This document shows positions 51,511-60,847 of a DNA stretch of 64,000 nucleotides, one piece after another. The translations under genes and the position numbers were made by a program. Source of the stretch: Limobrevibacterium gyesilva (GTDB lineage: Bacteria > Pseudomonadota > Alphaproteobacteria > Acetobacterales > Acetobacteraceae); assembly GCF_025989185.1 (NCBI RefSeq), contig NZ_JAPDNT010000012.1, forward strand, positions 1 to 64,000, given 5' to 3'. Positions within the stretch are counted from its first letter, which is position 1. Every line of letters begins with the position of its first letter. A model generated the notes under the pieces. The model saw only the letters and a program-made list of their open reading frames with translations. It did no database searches and was not told the DNA's origin.

Positions 51511-51642
51511 TCACGGCGCGGCTGGCAGTCCCTCGATCACGTCGTAGAGCGGCTGCTGGCTGACGGTGATCAGCCCGGTCTGCGAGGTGTCGAGATCGGA
51601 GACCAGCGTGATCACGCCGGCCAGCCGGAGACCTGCAGCCAT
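51511..51642 (-). pseudogene. Short conserved-looking reading frame, possible gene remnant
   Basis: In the 390 bases between the binding-protein gene and the lactonase gene, the minus strand holds a 43-codon frame reading LRLAGVITLVSDLDTSQTG and LITVSQQPLYDVIEGLPAAP then stop. It continues upstream in frame without a good start or ribosome site. The composition looks protein-like (hydrophobic strands, Asp-Leu-Asp), unlike neighbouring noise frames. I do not recognise a family. The remainder of the gap holds nothing I can name. Confidence 0.3.
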
Positions 51643-51696
51643 GCGAGTTGCATCGACACCTCCACTCCGACCGCTGGACCGCTCGGGCAAGGTCGG

Positions 51697-52743
51697 TCAG
51701 GCGAGCCTGATGATTTCGATCCAGTTGGGCTGCCCGCCGACACGCTGCGCACCGACGCGCTCCAGCGCGCCGGTGGCGCCGTCGATTGCGTAGATGCCGA
51801 CCCGGCCGGACGCGAGGCCGGCACACAACAGGAAGCGGCCGGCGGGATCGATCGCGAAGCCGCGGGGCGTGGGCTCGCTGGCCACACGGGTGGCCAGGGA
51901 CAGCAGCCCGGTCGCGGGATCGACCCGGAAGCCCGCAAGCGTGTTCGTCGTGCGGTCGCTGCCGTACAGGAAGCGGCCGTCGGGCGTGAGGTGGATGTCC
52001 GCCGCCGCGACCCGGCCGGTGACGCCGGGCGGCAGCATGCTGATCGACTGCAGCTCGGTCAGCGCGCCGGTTTCGGCGTCGCGGGCATAGGTGTTGATGC
52101 TGCCGTCCAACTCGTTGATCACGTACAGCAGCGCGCCGCCGCGGGCGAAGACGAAATGGCGCGGGCCGGCGTCGGGGCGGGTGGCTGCGACGGGACGCGG
52201 CGTTGTGTCCATGCGGCCGGTCGCGGCGTCGAAGGACTGGGCGAGCACCACGTCCCCGCCCAGGCAGGCGGCATAGACGAAGCGGTTGGCGGGATCGGGC
52301 CGCACGCTGTGCGCCTTGGGCGGGGTCGCCAGGACCTGCGTGGCATCGCGCGCCACGCCGTCGGCGTCGATGGCGTTCACGGCCAGTTTCGAGCCGCCAT
52401 AGGAGGCGCTGAACAAGTGGCGGCCGGTGGCGTCGGTGGCCAGGTAGGCCATGCTGTCGGGAAGTGCCGCGCTGCCGAGATGGCGTAGCAGGCCGCTCAC
52501 GGGGTCGATCGCGTAGCTGGAGACCGGAAACGGCGGGCTGCGCAGGGCGGCGTAGAGGAAGCGGCGATCCGCACTGAGCGCCAGCGGCAGGCTGCCGGGC
52601 GACGGCTCGTTCGTGCCGGGGACCGGCGTGCGGGCCAGTTCGCGCAAGGCGCCGGTGCCGGGGTCGAGCATCAGGACCGCGATCTCCCTGTCCTCGGCGC
52701 AGGCGACATAGACGATCGTCGGCGCGGTTCCGGCTGAGGGCAT
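51697..52743 (-). CDS. Lactonase-family beta-propeller (6-phosphogluconolactonase-like)
   Basis: A 348-residue seven-bladed propeller of the lactonase (YkgB/Pgl) family, which can open 6-phosphogluconolactone and related lactones. No leader is present, so cytosolic. Family text: IVYVACAEDREIAVLMLDPG, PLALSADRRFLYAALRSPPF, PKAHSVRPDPANRFVYAACL, PRHFVFARGGALLYVINELD and ADIHLTPDGRFLYGSDRTTN with PRGFAIDPAGRFLL. All expected repeats are there and the length is right. It is divergent from the FadB-like gene. True substrate uncertain. Confidence 0.86.
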   Translation of the reverse strand: MPSAGTAPTIVYVACAEDREIAVLMLDPGTGALRELARTPVPGTNEPSPGSLPLALSADRRFLYAALRSPPFPVSSYAIDPVSGLLRHLGSAALPDSMAYLATDATGRHLFSASYGGSKLAVNAIDADGVARDATQVLATPPKAHSVRPDPANRFVYAACLGGDVVLAQSFDAATGRMDTTPRPVAATRPDAGPRHFVFARGGALLYVINELDGSINTYARDAETGALTELQSISMLPPGVTGRVAAADIHLTPDGRFLYGSDRTTNTLAGFRVDPATGLLSLATRVASEPTPRGFAIDPAGRFLLCAGLASGRVGIYAIDGATGALERVGAQRVGGQPNWIEIIRLA

Positions 52744-52903
52744 GGCGTTTCCTTCCGTCGCTTGGCGGCGCAGCGTTGCCGGCGACTATGGCAAGGACCG
52801 GCGCCGCAGGCGATGCCGCCACGCGCGCGGCTTCACGTCGCCGGGCGATTGACGGCGGGCGGGGCCGCGTGGTCCGGTACGGCCGAGTCTGAAGGAGGCC
52901 GGA

Positions 52904-54997
52904 ATGGGCAATATCAACGCGTGTGTGGACCTGCAGCGTGACGGTGACGTGGCCGTCATCGTCATGGACAACCCGCCGGTCAATGCACTGGGGTTCGCCC
53001 TGCGCGACGGGCTGATGCAGGCCTTCGCCCGCGCCCGGGACGATGCGGGGGTGCGCCTGGTGGTGCTGACCGGCACCGAGCGCGCCTTCTCCGGCGGCGC
53101 CGACATCACCGAGTTCGGCAAGCCGCCGCGCGAGCCCAACCTGCGCCAGGTCATCACCGCCATCGAGGACTTGCCGAAGCCGGTGGTCGCGGCCATCCAG
53201 GGCGTGGCGTTGGGCGGCGGGCTGGAACTGGCGTTGGGCTGCCATTACCGGGTCGCCGCACCCAAGGCGCGGCTGGGCCTGCCGGAGATCAAGCTCGGCC
53301 TGCTGCCCGGCGCGGGCGGAACGCAGCGGCTGCCGCGGCTGATCGGGATCGAAAAGGCGCTGGAGATCATCGTCACCGGCGACCCGGTGCCGGCCCCGGC
53401 CGCGCTGGCGCTGGGCATGGTCGAGGCCATGCTGGACGGCCCCTTCCCCGCCGCCGCCGTCGCCTGGGCGCGGCAGAACGCCACCGCGCCGCGCCGGCTG
53501 CGGGAGCGGACGGACAAGCTTGAGCCCGCGCGGGCCGATGCCGGGCTGATCGACCGGGTCGCGGCGCCGCTGCTGAAGCGCGCCCGGGCCCAGCAGGCGG
53601 CACGCGCCTGCGCCGAGGCGGTACGGGCCGCGGCGGAGAAGAGCTTCGACGAGGGCGCGGCGCTGGAGCGGCAGTTCTTCATGGAACTGGTCAAGAGCGA
53701 CGAATCGAAGGCGCTGCGGCACGTGTTCTTCTCCGAGCGCGAAGCCCAGAAGGTGCCGAACCTTCCGGCCGGCGTGGAGCCGCGCAAGGTGCTGCGCGCG
53801 GCCGTGATCGGCGCCGGGACGATGGGCGGCGGCATTTCCATGTGCTTCGCCAATGCCGGCATTCCCGTCACCGTGATCGAGACCAGCCAGGAAGCGCTGG
53901 ACCGGGGCCTCGGCCGGGTCGAAGGGAACTACAACACCTCCGTGAAGCGCGGCAGCATCACGGCCGACGAGGCGGCGCGGCGGCGCGCGCTGCTGGAAGG
54001 CAAGCTCGACTTCGCCGCCATCGCCGACGCGGACATCGTGATCGAGGCGGTGTTCGAGGAGATGGAGCTGAAGAAGCAGATCTTCCGCGAGCTCGACCGC
54101 CACGCGAAACCGGGCGCCGTGATCGCGAGCAACACCTCGTATCTCGACATCAACGAGATGGCGGCGGTCACATCGCGGCCCGGCGACGTGCTGGGGATGC
54201 ATTTCTTCAGCCCCGCCAACGTAATGCGCCTGTTGGAGGTGGTGCGGGGAGCGAAGACCTCGCCGGAGGCGCTGGCGACGGCGGTCGCGGTCGGCCGGGC
54301 CATCGGCAAGGTGCCCGTGGTGGTCGGTGTGTGCGACGGGTTCGTCGGCAACCGCATGCTGGCGCGCCGGGGCGCGCAGGGCGAGCGGCTGTTGCTGGAA
54401 GGCGCTTTGCCGCAGGAAGTGGACCGTGCGCTGACCGATTTCGGCTTCCGCATGGGCCCGTTCGCCATGGGCGACCTCGCCGGCCTCGATATCGGCTGGC
54501 GCCTGCGCCAGGCACGCGGCACCCGCGCGATCGTGGCCGACGCGCTGGTGGAGGCGGGGCGCCTGGGGCAGAAGACCGGCAAGGGCTACTACGCCTACGG
54601 TGCGGACGGCCGCACGCCGACGCCGGACCCCGAGGTGGAGAAGCTGATTACCGACGCCTCCGCCAGCCTGCAGATCCAGCGGCGGGCGATCTCGCAGCAG
54701 GAGATCCTGGAGCGGCTGCTGTTCCCGATGATCAATGAGGGCGCGCGCATCCTGGAGGAAGGGATCGCGGCGCGCGCCGGCGACATCGATGTGATCTGGC
54801 TGCACGGCTACAACTGGCCGGCCTATCGCGGCGGACCGATGTTCTATGCCGGACTCGTGGGGCTGCCCTATGTCGCCTCCCGGCTGGAGGCGTTCGCCGA
54901 TGCCAGCGGGGATGCGAGCCTGCGGCCGGCGCCGTTGCTGGCGCGGCTGGCGGCGTCCGGCGAAGGGTTCGGCTCGGTCGGGACGGCGCGCGGGTGA
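52904..54997 (+). CDS. Bifunctional enoyl-CoA hydratase / 3-hydroxyacyl-CoA dehydrogenase (FadB/FadJ-like)
   Basis: A 697-residue beta-oxidation enzyme. Residues 1-190 are the crotonase domain, with both catalytic Glu contexts: GVALGGGLELALGCHYRVA and LGLPEIKLGLLPGAGGTQRL. The NAD-binding domain starts at about 300 with AVIGAGTMGGGISMCFANAG; the dehydrogenase His is in DVLGMHFFSPANVM. The C-terminal helical domain has GFVGNRMLARR, FRMGPFAMGDLAGLDIGW and DVIWLHGYNWPAYRGGPM. Like the peroxisomal multifunctional type, it lacks the long N-terminal linker of FadB (about 715-730). AAGGAGG precedes the start. A thiolase is not present nearby. Probably feeds acyl-CoA oxidation. Confidence 0.9.
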   Translation: MGNINACVDLQRDGDVAVIVMDNPPVNALGFALRDGLMQAFARARDDAGVRLVVLTGTERAFSGGADITEFGKPPREPNLRQVITAIEDLPKPVVAAIQGVALGGGLELALGCHYRVAAPKARLGLPEIKLGLLPGAGGTQRLPRLIGIEKALEIIVTGDPVPAPAALALGMVEAMLDGPFPAAAVAWARQNATAPRRLRERTDKLEPARADAGLIDRVAAPLLKRARAQQAARACAEAVRAAAEKSFDEGAALERQFFMELVKSDESKALRHVFFSEREAQKVPNLPAGVEPRKVLRAAVIGAGTMGGGISMCFANAGIPVTVIETSQEALDRGLGRVEGNYNTSVKRGSITADEAARRRALLEGKLDFAAIADADIVIEAVFEEMELKKQIFRELDRHAKPGAVIASNTSYLDINEMAAVTSRPGDVLGMHFFSPANVMRLLEVVRGAKTSPEALATAVAVGRAIGKVPVVVGVCDGFVGNRMLARRGAQGERLLLEGALPQEVDRALTDFGFRMGPFAMGDLAGLDIGWRLRQARGTRAIVADALVEAGRLGQKTGKGYYAYGADGRTPTPDPEVEKLITDASASLQIQRRAISQQEILERLLFPMINEGARILEEGIAARAGDIDVIWLHGYNWPAYRGGPMFYAGLVGLPYVASRLEAFADASGDASLRPAPLLARLAASGEGFGSVGTARG

Positions 54998-55030
54998 CCT
55001 GACGCCGCGGCGCCTTGTGGGGGGAAGCCG

Positions 55031-56239
55031 ATGAAGATCACCGATGTCGAGACCATTCGCCTGGGCGAGTTCCCGAACCTGATCTGGGTCCGGGTGCGCA
55101 CCGACGAAGGTCTGGTCGGACTGGGCGAGACCTTCATGGGCGCCGCGGCGGTGGAGGCGTATATCCACGAAACCGCGGCGCCGAAGCTGATCGGCAAGAA
55201 CCCCCTGCAGATCGAGGCCCGGCAGGCCGACCTGCGCAACTATCTCGGCTGGCGGTCGGCCGGGGTGGAGACGCGGGGGAACTCGGCGATCGACATTGCG
55301 CTATGGGACATCTTCGCCAAGGCGGCGGGGATGCCGCTCTGCGATGCGCTGGGCGGGCGGTCGCGCGATTCGATCCGCACCTACAACACCTGCGCCGGCT
55401 ACAAATACATTCGCGACGCACGGGCGCAGGCGGTGTCGAACTGGCATATCGGCGCGCAGGGTGGGCCGTACGAAGACCTCGACGGCTTCCTGCACCGCGC
55501 CGACGAGCTGGCCCTGTCGCTGCTGGACCAGGGCATCACGGGCATGAAGATCTGGCCGTTCGACATCGCGGCCGAGCGCAGCGGCGGCTACGACATCTCG
55601 CCGCAGGAGCTGACGGTCGCGCTGGAGCCGTTCGCGAAGATCCGCGGCGCCGTGGGCGATCGCATGGACATCATGGTGGAGTTCCACTCGCTGTGGAGCC
55701 TGCCGATGGCCTGCAAGCTGGCGGAGCGGCTGGCCGAGTTCGGCACCTACTGGCACGAGGACCCGTTCAGGCTCGACAACATCGCCGACCTCGCCGAATA
55801 CCGCCGGCACTCGAAGGCCTGGGTGTGCGCGTCGGAAACGCTGTCCTACACCCATGCGTTCCGGGAGTACCTGGCGACCGGCGCGGCGGGCGTGGTGATG
55901 CTGGACCTGTCGTGGTGCGGCGGGCTGTCGGAGGCGCGCAAGATCGCGGGGATGGCGGAGGCCTGGCATACGCCGGTGGCGCCGCACGACTGCACCGGCC
56001 CGGTCGTCTACATGGCGTCCTGCCATTTCTCGCTGTTCGCGCAGAACGCGCTGATCCAGGAGAGCGTGCGGGCGTTCTATACCGGCTGGTACAAGGAACT
56101 CGTGACTGCCTTGCCGACGATGTCGGGCGGCATGGTCACGGTCGATCTCACCCGGCCGGGCCTGGGCACCGAACTGCTGCTCGGGATCGACCGCAGGGAA
56201 GACGCGGTCGTCCGGGCGACAAGGTCGAACGGGATCTAG
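55031..56239 (+). CDS. Enolase-superfamily sugar-acid dehydratase (mandelate racemase/MLE group)
   Basis: A 402-residue Mg2+-dependent enzyme. The N-terminal capping domain reads KITDVETIRLGEFPNLIWVR. Active-site text in the barrel: TGMKIWPFD, DIMVEFHSLW (Glu metal ligand), YWHEDPFRL (second ligand), CASETLSYTHAF and PHDCTGPVVYMASC. The pattern resembles galactonate- or gluconate-type acid-sugar dehydratases, but the acid cannot be named. Starts 33 bases after the FadB-like gene with GGGGGAAG upstream, so possibly co-transcribed. Its stop codon overlaps the stop of the convergent EEP gene (56236-56239). Confidence 0.86.
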   Translation: MKITDVETIRLGEFPNLIWVRVRTDEGLVGLGETFMGAAAVEAYIHETAAPKLIGKNPLQIEARQADLRNYLGWRSAGVETRGNSAIDIALWDIFAKAAGMPLCDALGGRSRDSIRTYNTCAGYKYIRDARAQAVSNWHIGAQGGPYEDLDGFLHRADELALSLLDQGITGMKIWPFDIAAERSGGYDISPQELTVALEPFAKIRGAVGDRMDIMVEFHSLWSLPMACKLAERLAEFGTYWHEDPFRLDNIADLAEYRRHSKAWVCASETLSYTHAFREYLATGAAGVVMLDLSWCGGLSEARKIAGMAEAWHTPVAPHDCTGPVVYMASCHFSLFAQNALIQESVRAFYTGWYKELVTALPTMSGGMVTVDLTRPGLGTELLLGIDRREDAVVRATRSNGI

Positions 56240-56856
56240 GCCGCCTCGCGCAGCAGCTGCTCGGCCACTTCCAGCTTCACGACGATGGGCCGGTGATCGG
56301 AGGATTTGCGCGGCAGCACCCGCGCGCCAGTGCAGCGCAGGCCGCGCACCAGGCAGCGGTCGATGCGCAGCGGCACGATGTCGCCGGCGACATGCGTGGG
56401 CCGGCGCGGGCCGACATCGATGAACCCCGGCAGCAGCGTCGGGCCGACCAGGTTGTAGTCGCCCATGACCACGGCGTGCTCGGGCAGCACCTTGGCGATG
56501 CGGCGGAGCTGGCGGCGGTTCAGCACCTGGCCGTGGGAGAGATGCACATTCGCCACCGAGAAGGCGCCGAGGCTCACGATCTGGCAGACCCGGTCGAACA
56601 AGGTGCCGGCCTGCAGTGGCAGCACTACCGGCGCATGGGCCGGCGCCTTCGGTGTCCAGATGCCGAGGCCGTGGATTCGGCCCGGAAGCGGGCTGCGGGC
56701 GTAGTATCCGCCGATCCGCCGGGGCAGCGCGTCGATGTCCCGGGTCACTTCTTGCATCAGCAGGACGTCGGGCGCTTCGCGATGAACGAGATCGACAATT
56801 TCGTCCACCGATGCGCCGGTCAGGCGCAGTAAATTCCAACTGATGATCTTCGTCAT
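56236..56856 (-). CDS. Endonuclease/exonuclease/phosphatase (EEP) family protein
   Basis: A 206-residue cytosolic phosphodiesterase of the DNase I-like fold. Motifs in order: KIISWNLLRLTGASVDE (Asn in the first metal site), DVLLMQEVTRD (catalytic Glu), FSVANVHLSHGQ, VVMGDYNLVGP (Asp and Asn) and the terminal SSDHRPIVVKL with the catalytic Asp-His. The protein is short for the family (often 230-260), with a brief loop region between. ATG 56856 puts the first motif at the N-terminus; longer frames have no support. Substrate may be DNA, RNA or a phosphorylated metabolite. Confidence 0.82.
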   Translation of the reverse strand: MTKIISWNLLRLTGASVDEIVDLVHREAPDVLLMQEVTRDIDALPRRIGGYYARSPLPGRIHGLGIWTPKAPAHAPVVLPLQAGTLFDRVCQIVSLGAFSVANVHLSHGQVLNRRQLRRIAKVLPEHAVVMGDYNLVGPTLLPGFIDVGPRRPTHVAGDIVPLRIDRCLVRGLRCTGARVLPRKSSDHRPIVVKLEVAEQLLREAA

Positions 56857-57197
56857 GCACAGCCACTGCGAAAAAGGGTCGACGAAAGCCGGCGCGAACA
56901 AAACAGGATCGACCCCGGTAACATCTGTGGCGCGCGCCGATCAAACCGAATCGCCATCAAGCCGGGTGTGGCTGCCATGCACGATTGTATAGAAGGATTG
57001 ATAGCCCGCCGCCCCTTAAATTCCGGCTAATTTGGGGGCCGTGCCATCGGGCGCGGGGCCGCCGCGCCCCGGCGTCATTGGACGACGGCCCCGCGGCGCC
57101 TGTAGATACCGCCGCACCATCCACTTGCAACGCGCTGGGCGCCGGCGATCCTTCGGAACGGAGGAGGCCGAAGCCCCTTCCTGCGGGACTTGCTGCC
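56857..57197. other. 341-base gap with hairpins ahead of the COG2509-like flavoprotein
   Basis: No gene was recognised. CCCCTTAAATT-ccggct-AATTTGGGG (57012-57038) is an imperfect dyad. CTTCGG (about 57151) can pair with CCGAAG (about 57168), leaving the purine-rich GGAGGAGG in the loop. Other GC-rich stems lie between. The region may be a structured 5' leader; no known riboswitch class was identified by eye. Confidence 0.35.
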
Positions 57198-58829
57198 ATG
57201 CTCCGGGTCACCGAACTCAGGCTTCCACTCGACCATGCGGATGGCGACCTCCGGGCGGCCGTCCTCGCGCGGCTGGACCTTCCGGACGACGAGCTGATTG
57301 GCTACGCGGTGTTCCGCCGCGCCTATGACGCGCGCCGGACGTCGGCGATCACGCTGACCTACACCGTCGATATCGAGGTCGCGGACGAAGCGGCACTGCT
57401 GGCGCGCCGCGCCGGCGACCGCAAGCTGTCGCCGGCGCCCGACACGACGTACCGCTTCGTCGCCAGGGCCGCGCGTCCGCCGCGCCTGCGGCCGGTGGTG
57501 ATCGGCACCGGGCCGTGCGGGCTGTTCGCGGGCCTGCTGCTGGCGCAGATGGGGTTCCGCCCGCTGATCCTGGATCGCGGCAAGGCGGTGCGGGAGCGGA
57601 CGAAGGACACCTGGGGCCTGTGGCGCCGGTCCGTGCTCGATCCCGAGTCGAACGTCCAGTTCGGCGAAGGCGGCGCCGGCACTTTCTCCGACGGCAAGCT
57701 GCACAGCCAGATCTCGGATCCGCGGCACCACGGGCGCAAGGTGCTGACGGAGTTCGTGAAAGCCGGAGCGCCGCCAGAGATCCTGTATGTCAGCAAGCCG
57801 CATATCGGGACGTTCCGGCTGGTGACGATGGTCGAGCAGCTGCGCGACACCATCGAGGGCCTGGGCGGGGAATACCGCTTCCAGAGCAAGGTCGAGGATA
57901 TCGACATCGCTGAGACGCAGGCGGGCGAGCGGCGGGTGCGCGGCGTGGTTCTCGCCGGCGGCGAATACATCGCGGCCGATCACGTGGTGCTGGCCGTGGG
58001 CCACAGCGCGCGCGACACCTTCGCGATGCTGCACGCGCGCGGGGTGCATGTCGAAGCCAAGCCGTTCTCCATCGGCCTGCGGATCGAGCATCCGCAGTCG
58101 CTGATCGACCGCTGCCGCTTCGGCGACCATGCCGGGCACAAGCTGCTGGGGGCGGCGGACTACAAGCTGGTGCATCACGCGGCCAACGGGCGCGCGGTCT
58201 ACAGCTTCTGCATGTGCCCGGGCGGGACGGTGGTGGCGGCGGCGTCCGAGCCTGGCCGGGTGGTGACCAACGGCATGAGCCAGTATTCGCGCAACGAGCG
58301 CAACGCCAACGCGGGCATCGTCGTCGGCATTTCGCCCGCCGATTACCCGGGGCATCCGCTGGCCGGGATCGCGTTCCAGCGGCATTGGGAGGAACGGGCC
58401 TTCGCGGCGGGCGGCGGAACCTATGCGGCGCCCGGGCAGCGCGTGGGCGATTTCCTCGCCGGCCGGCCGTCGGTGGCGCTCGGCGCGGTCGTGCCGTCCT
58501 ACCGGCCCGGGGTGCATCCGACGGACCTGTCCACGTGCCTGCCGGATTACGCCGTGGCCGCGATCCGCGAGGCGCTGCCCGCGTTCGACCGGCAGATCAA
58601 GGGCTTCGCCATGGACGACGCGGTGCTGACGGGGGTGGAGACGCGCACCTCCTCGCCCATCCGCATCAGGCGCGACGAGGCCTTCCAAAGCGTCAACACC
58701 AGGGGGCTGTACCCCGCCGGCGAGGGCGCCGGCTACGCAGGCGGCATCCTGTCGGCCGGGGTGGATGGCGTGAGGGTCGCGGAGGCGGTGGCGCTGAGCA
58801 TGGTCGAGGCGCCGCAAGGGGGACTATAG
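57198..58829 (+). CDS. FAD-dependent dehydrogenase-like protein (COG2509 type)
   Basis: A 543-residue flavoprotein of a widespread uncharacterised family. An N-terminal domain of about 95 residues ([20 protein letters not shown]) is followed by the dinucleotide-binding motif [20 protein letters not shown] (about 98-117) and [20 protein letters not shown]. Then [20 protein letters not shown], the family hallmark, [25 protein letters not shown], and the second FAD contact [15 protein letters not shown] near the C-terminus. No activity has been established for the group. Start 57198 matches the family's N-terminus although the ribosome site is weak (GGGAC). Upstream lies a possibly structured leader. 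Confidence 0.85.
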   Translation: MLRVTELRLPLDHADGDLRAAVLARLDLPDDELIGYAVFRRAYDARRTSAITLTYTVDIEVADEAALLARRAGDRKLSPAPDTTYRFVARAARPPRLRPVVIGTGPCGLFAGLLLAQMGFRPLILDRGKAVRERTKDTWGLWRRSVLDPESNVQFGEGGAGTFSDGKLHSQISDPRHHGRKVLTEFVKAGAPPEILYVSKPHIGTFRLVTMVEQLRDTIEGLGGEYRFQSKVEDIDIAETQAGERRVRGVVLAGGEYIAADHVVLAVGHSARDTFAMLHARGVHVEAKPFSIGLRIEHPQSLIDRCRFGDHAGHKLLGAADYKLVHHAANGRAVYSFCMCPGGTVVAAASEPGRVVTNGMSQYSRNERNANAGIVVGISPADYPGHPLAGIAFQRHWEERAFAAGGGTYAAPGQRVGDFLAGRPSVALGAVVPSYRPGVHPTDLSTCLPDYAVAAIREALPAFDRQIKGFAMDDAVLTGVETRTSSPIRIRRDEAFQSVNTRGLYPAGEGAGYAGGILSAGVDGVRVAEAVALSMVEAPQGGL

Positions 58830-58950
58830 TCCAGCATCCGGGCGGTCCCGCGACGGACCGCCCTGGCGCCGGCCCGCATGCCTTCGCGGCGGATGGACAG
58901 CCGCGCCAAACGTGGTTCAATCCGGCCAGCTTCTGAAAGGGCCCAATGAC

Positions 58951-60804
58951 ATGCCGACGTACCGCTCCCGCACAACGACCCATGGCCGCAACATGGCCGG
59001 CGCAAGAGGCTTGTGGCGGGCGACGGGCATGAAGGACGGCGATTTCGGCAAGCCGATCATCGCCATCGCCAACTCGTTCACCCAGTTCGTGCCCGGCCAC
59101 GTCCATCTGAAGGACCTCGGCCAGCTGGTCGCCCGCGAGATCGAGGGCGCCGGCGGCGTGGCCAAGGAGTTCAACACCATCGCCGTCGATGACGGCATCG
59201 CCATGGGTCATGACGGCATGCTGTACAGCCTGCCCTCGCGCGAGCTGATCGCCGACAGCGTGGAATACATGGTGAACGCGCATTGCGCCGACGCGCTGGT
59301 GTGCATCTCCAACTGCGACAAGATCACGCCGGGCATGCTGATGGCGGCGATGCGGCTGAACATCCCCACGATCTTCATCTCCGGAGGGCCGATGGAGGCC
59401 GGCAAGGTGTCGCGGCACGGCAAGGTGCAGTCGATCGACCTGATCGACGCCATGGTGGCGGCGGCCGACAGCGACGTGACGGACGCCGAAGTGCAGGTGA
59501 TCGAGCGCTCGGCCTGCCCGACCTGCGGGTCCTGCTCCGGCATGTTCACCGCCAATTCGATGAACTGCCTGACCGAGGCGCTGGGCCTGGCGCTGCCGGG
59601 CAACGGCACCGTGCTGGCGACGCACGCGGACCGCAAGCAGCTGTTCCTGGAAGCCGGGCGGGTGATCGTCGACCTGGCGCAGCGCTACTACGAGCAGGAC
59701 GACGCCTCGGTGCTGCCGCGCAACATCGCCGGGGTGCGTTCGTTCGAGAATGCGATGACGCTGGACATCGCCATGGGCGGGTCCACCAACACGGTGCTGC
59801 ATTTGCTGGCGGCCGCGCAGGAAGGCGGCGTGGATTTCACCATCCGCGACATCGACCGGCTATCCCTGCGCGTGCCCGTGCTGTGCAAGGTGGCGCCGGC
59901 CGTGGCCGACGTGCATGTCGAGGACGTGCATCGCGCCGGCGGCGTGATGGCCATCCTGGCCGAGCTCGATCGCGCCGGGCTGATCGACCGGTCGATGTCG
60001 ACCGTGCACGCGGCAACGCTGGGCGATGCGCTGGACCGCTGGGATGTCACGAAGACGCAGAGCCAGTCGGTGCGCGACCTGTTCCGCGCCGCACCCGGCG
60101 GCGTGCCCACGCAGATCGCCTTCAGCCAGTCCTCGCGCTGGGACGAGCTGGACCTGGACCGCAGCGGCGGCGTGATCCGCGACGCGGCGCACGCCTTCTC
60201 GAAGGATGGCGGGCTGGCGGTGCTGCACGGCAACCTGGCCGAGGACGGCTGCATCGTGAAGACCGCGGGCGTCGACGCCAGCGCGCTGGTCTTCGCCGGG
60301 CCGGCCCGGCTGTTCGAGAGCCAGGACGCGGCGGTCGCGGCCATCCTGGGCGGGCACATCAAGCCCGGCGACGTGGTGCTGATCCGCTACGAGGGCCCGA
60401 AAGGGGGGCCGGGCATGCAGGAGATGCTGTATCCCACCAGCTACCTGAAATCGAAGGGGCTGGGGAAGGTGTGCGCCCTGGTCACCGACGGGCGGTTCTC
60501 CGGCGGGTCGTCCGGCCTGTCGATCGGCCATATCTCGCCGGAGGCGGCGGAAGGCGGCACCATCGGACTGGTGGAGGAAGGCGACCGCATCGAGATCGAC
60601 ATTCCCGCGCGCCGGATCCACCTGGCGGTGAGCGACGAGGAACTGGCGCGTCGCCGCAGCGCCATGGAGGCGCGCGGCGCCGCAGCCTGGCATCCGGCCG
60701 CGCGCGACCGCAAGGTCTCGGCGGCGCTGCGGGCCTATGCGGCCCTGACCACCAGCGCATCGCGCGGCGCCGTGCGCGACGTCGATCAACTGAAGCGCCG
60801 CTGA
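58951..60804 (+). CDS. ilvD: Dihydroxy-acid dehydratase
   Basis: A 617-residue iron-sulfur enzyme that converts 2,3-dihydroxy-isovalerate and -methylvalerate to 2-keto acids for valine, isoleucine, leucine and pantothenate synthesis. The N-terminus [20 protein letters not shown] is typical. Cluster-binding Cys regions: [15 protein letters not shown] and [19 protein letters not shown], the pattern of the [4Fe-4S] IlvD type. C-terminal [19 protein letters not shown] contains the active-site Ser. Length matches the E. coli-like long form (616). GAAAGGG precedes ATG 58951. All motifs intact; no other ilv genes in the window. Confidence 0.96.
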   Translation: MPTYRSRTTTHGRNMAGARGLWRATGMKDGDFGKPIIAIANSFTQFVPGHVHLKDLGQLVAREIEGAGGVAKEFNTIAVDDGIAMGHDGMLYSLPSRELIADSVEYMVNAHCADALVCISNCDKITPGMLMAAMRLNIPTIFISGGPMEAGKVSRHGKVQSIDLIDAMVAAADSDVTDAEVQVIERSACPTCGSCSGMFTANSMNCLTEALGLALPGNGTVLATHADRKQLFLEAGRVIVDLAQRYYEQDDASVLPRNIAGVRSFENAMTLDIAMGGSTNTVLHLLAAAQEGGVDFTIRDIDRLSLRVPVLCKVAPAVADVHVEDVHRAGGVMAILAELDRAGLIDRSMSTVHAATLGDALDRWDVTKTQSQSVRDLFRAAPGGVPTQIAFSQSSRWDELDLDRSGGVIRDAAHAFSKDGGLAVLHGNLAEDGCIVKTAGVDASALVFAGPARLFESQDAAVAAILGGHIKPGDVVLIRYEGPKGGPGMQEMLYPTSYLKSKGLGKVCALVTDGRFSGGSSGLSIGHISPEAAEGGTIGLVEEGDRIEIDIPARRIHLAVSDEELARRRSAMEARGAAAWHPAARDRKVSAALRAYAALTTSASRGAVRDVDQLKRR

Positions 60805-60847
60805 AGGCGCCGATGGCCGCAACGGTCCGGCGCAGCGCGCCGGGCCG

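Noticed and set aside
51338-55168. Very long open frame on the minus strand (over 1200 codons)
   Set aside because: It lies mostly opposite the well-supported FadB-like gene and across the lactonase gene, with Arg/His/Gln-rich text and no motifs. Stop-poor antisense frames are expected at this G+C.
57017-57031. Near CtrA box TTAA-N7-CTAA upstream of the flavoprotein gene
   Set aside because: One mismatch to the consensus, and the bases are better explained as part of the dyad with CCCC and GGGG arms.
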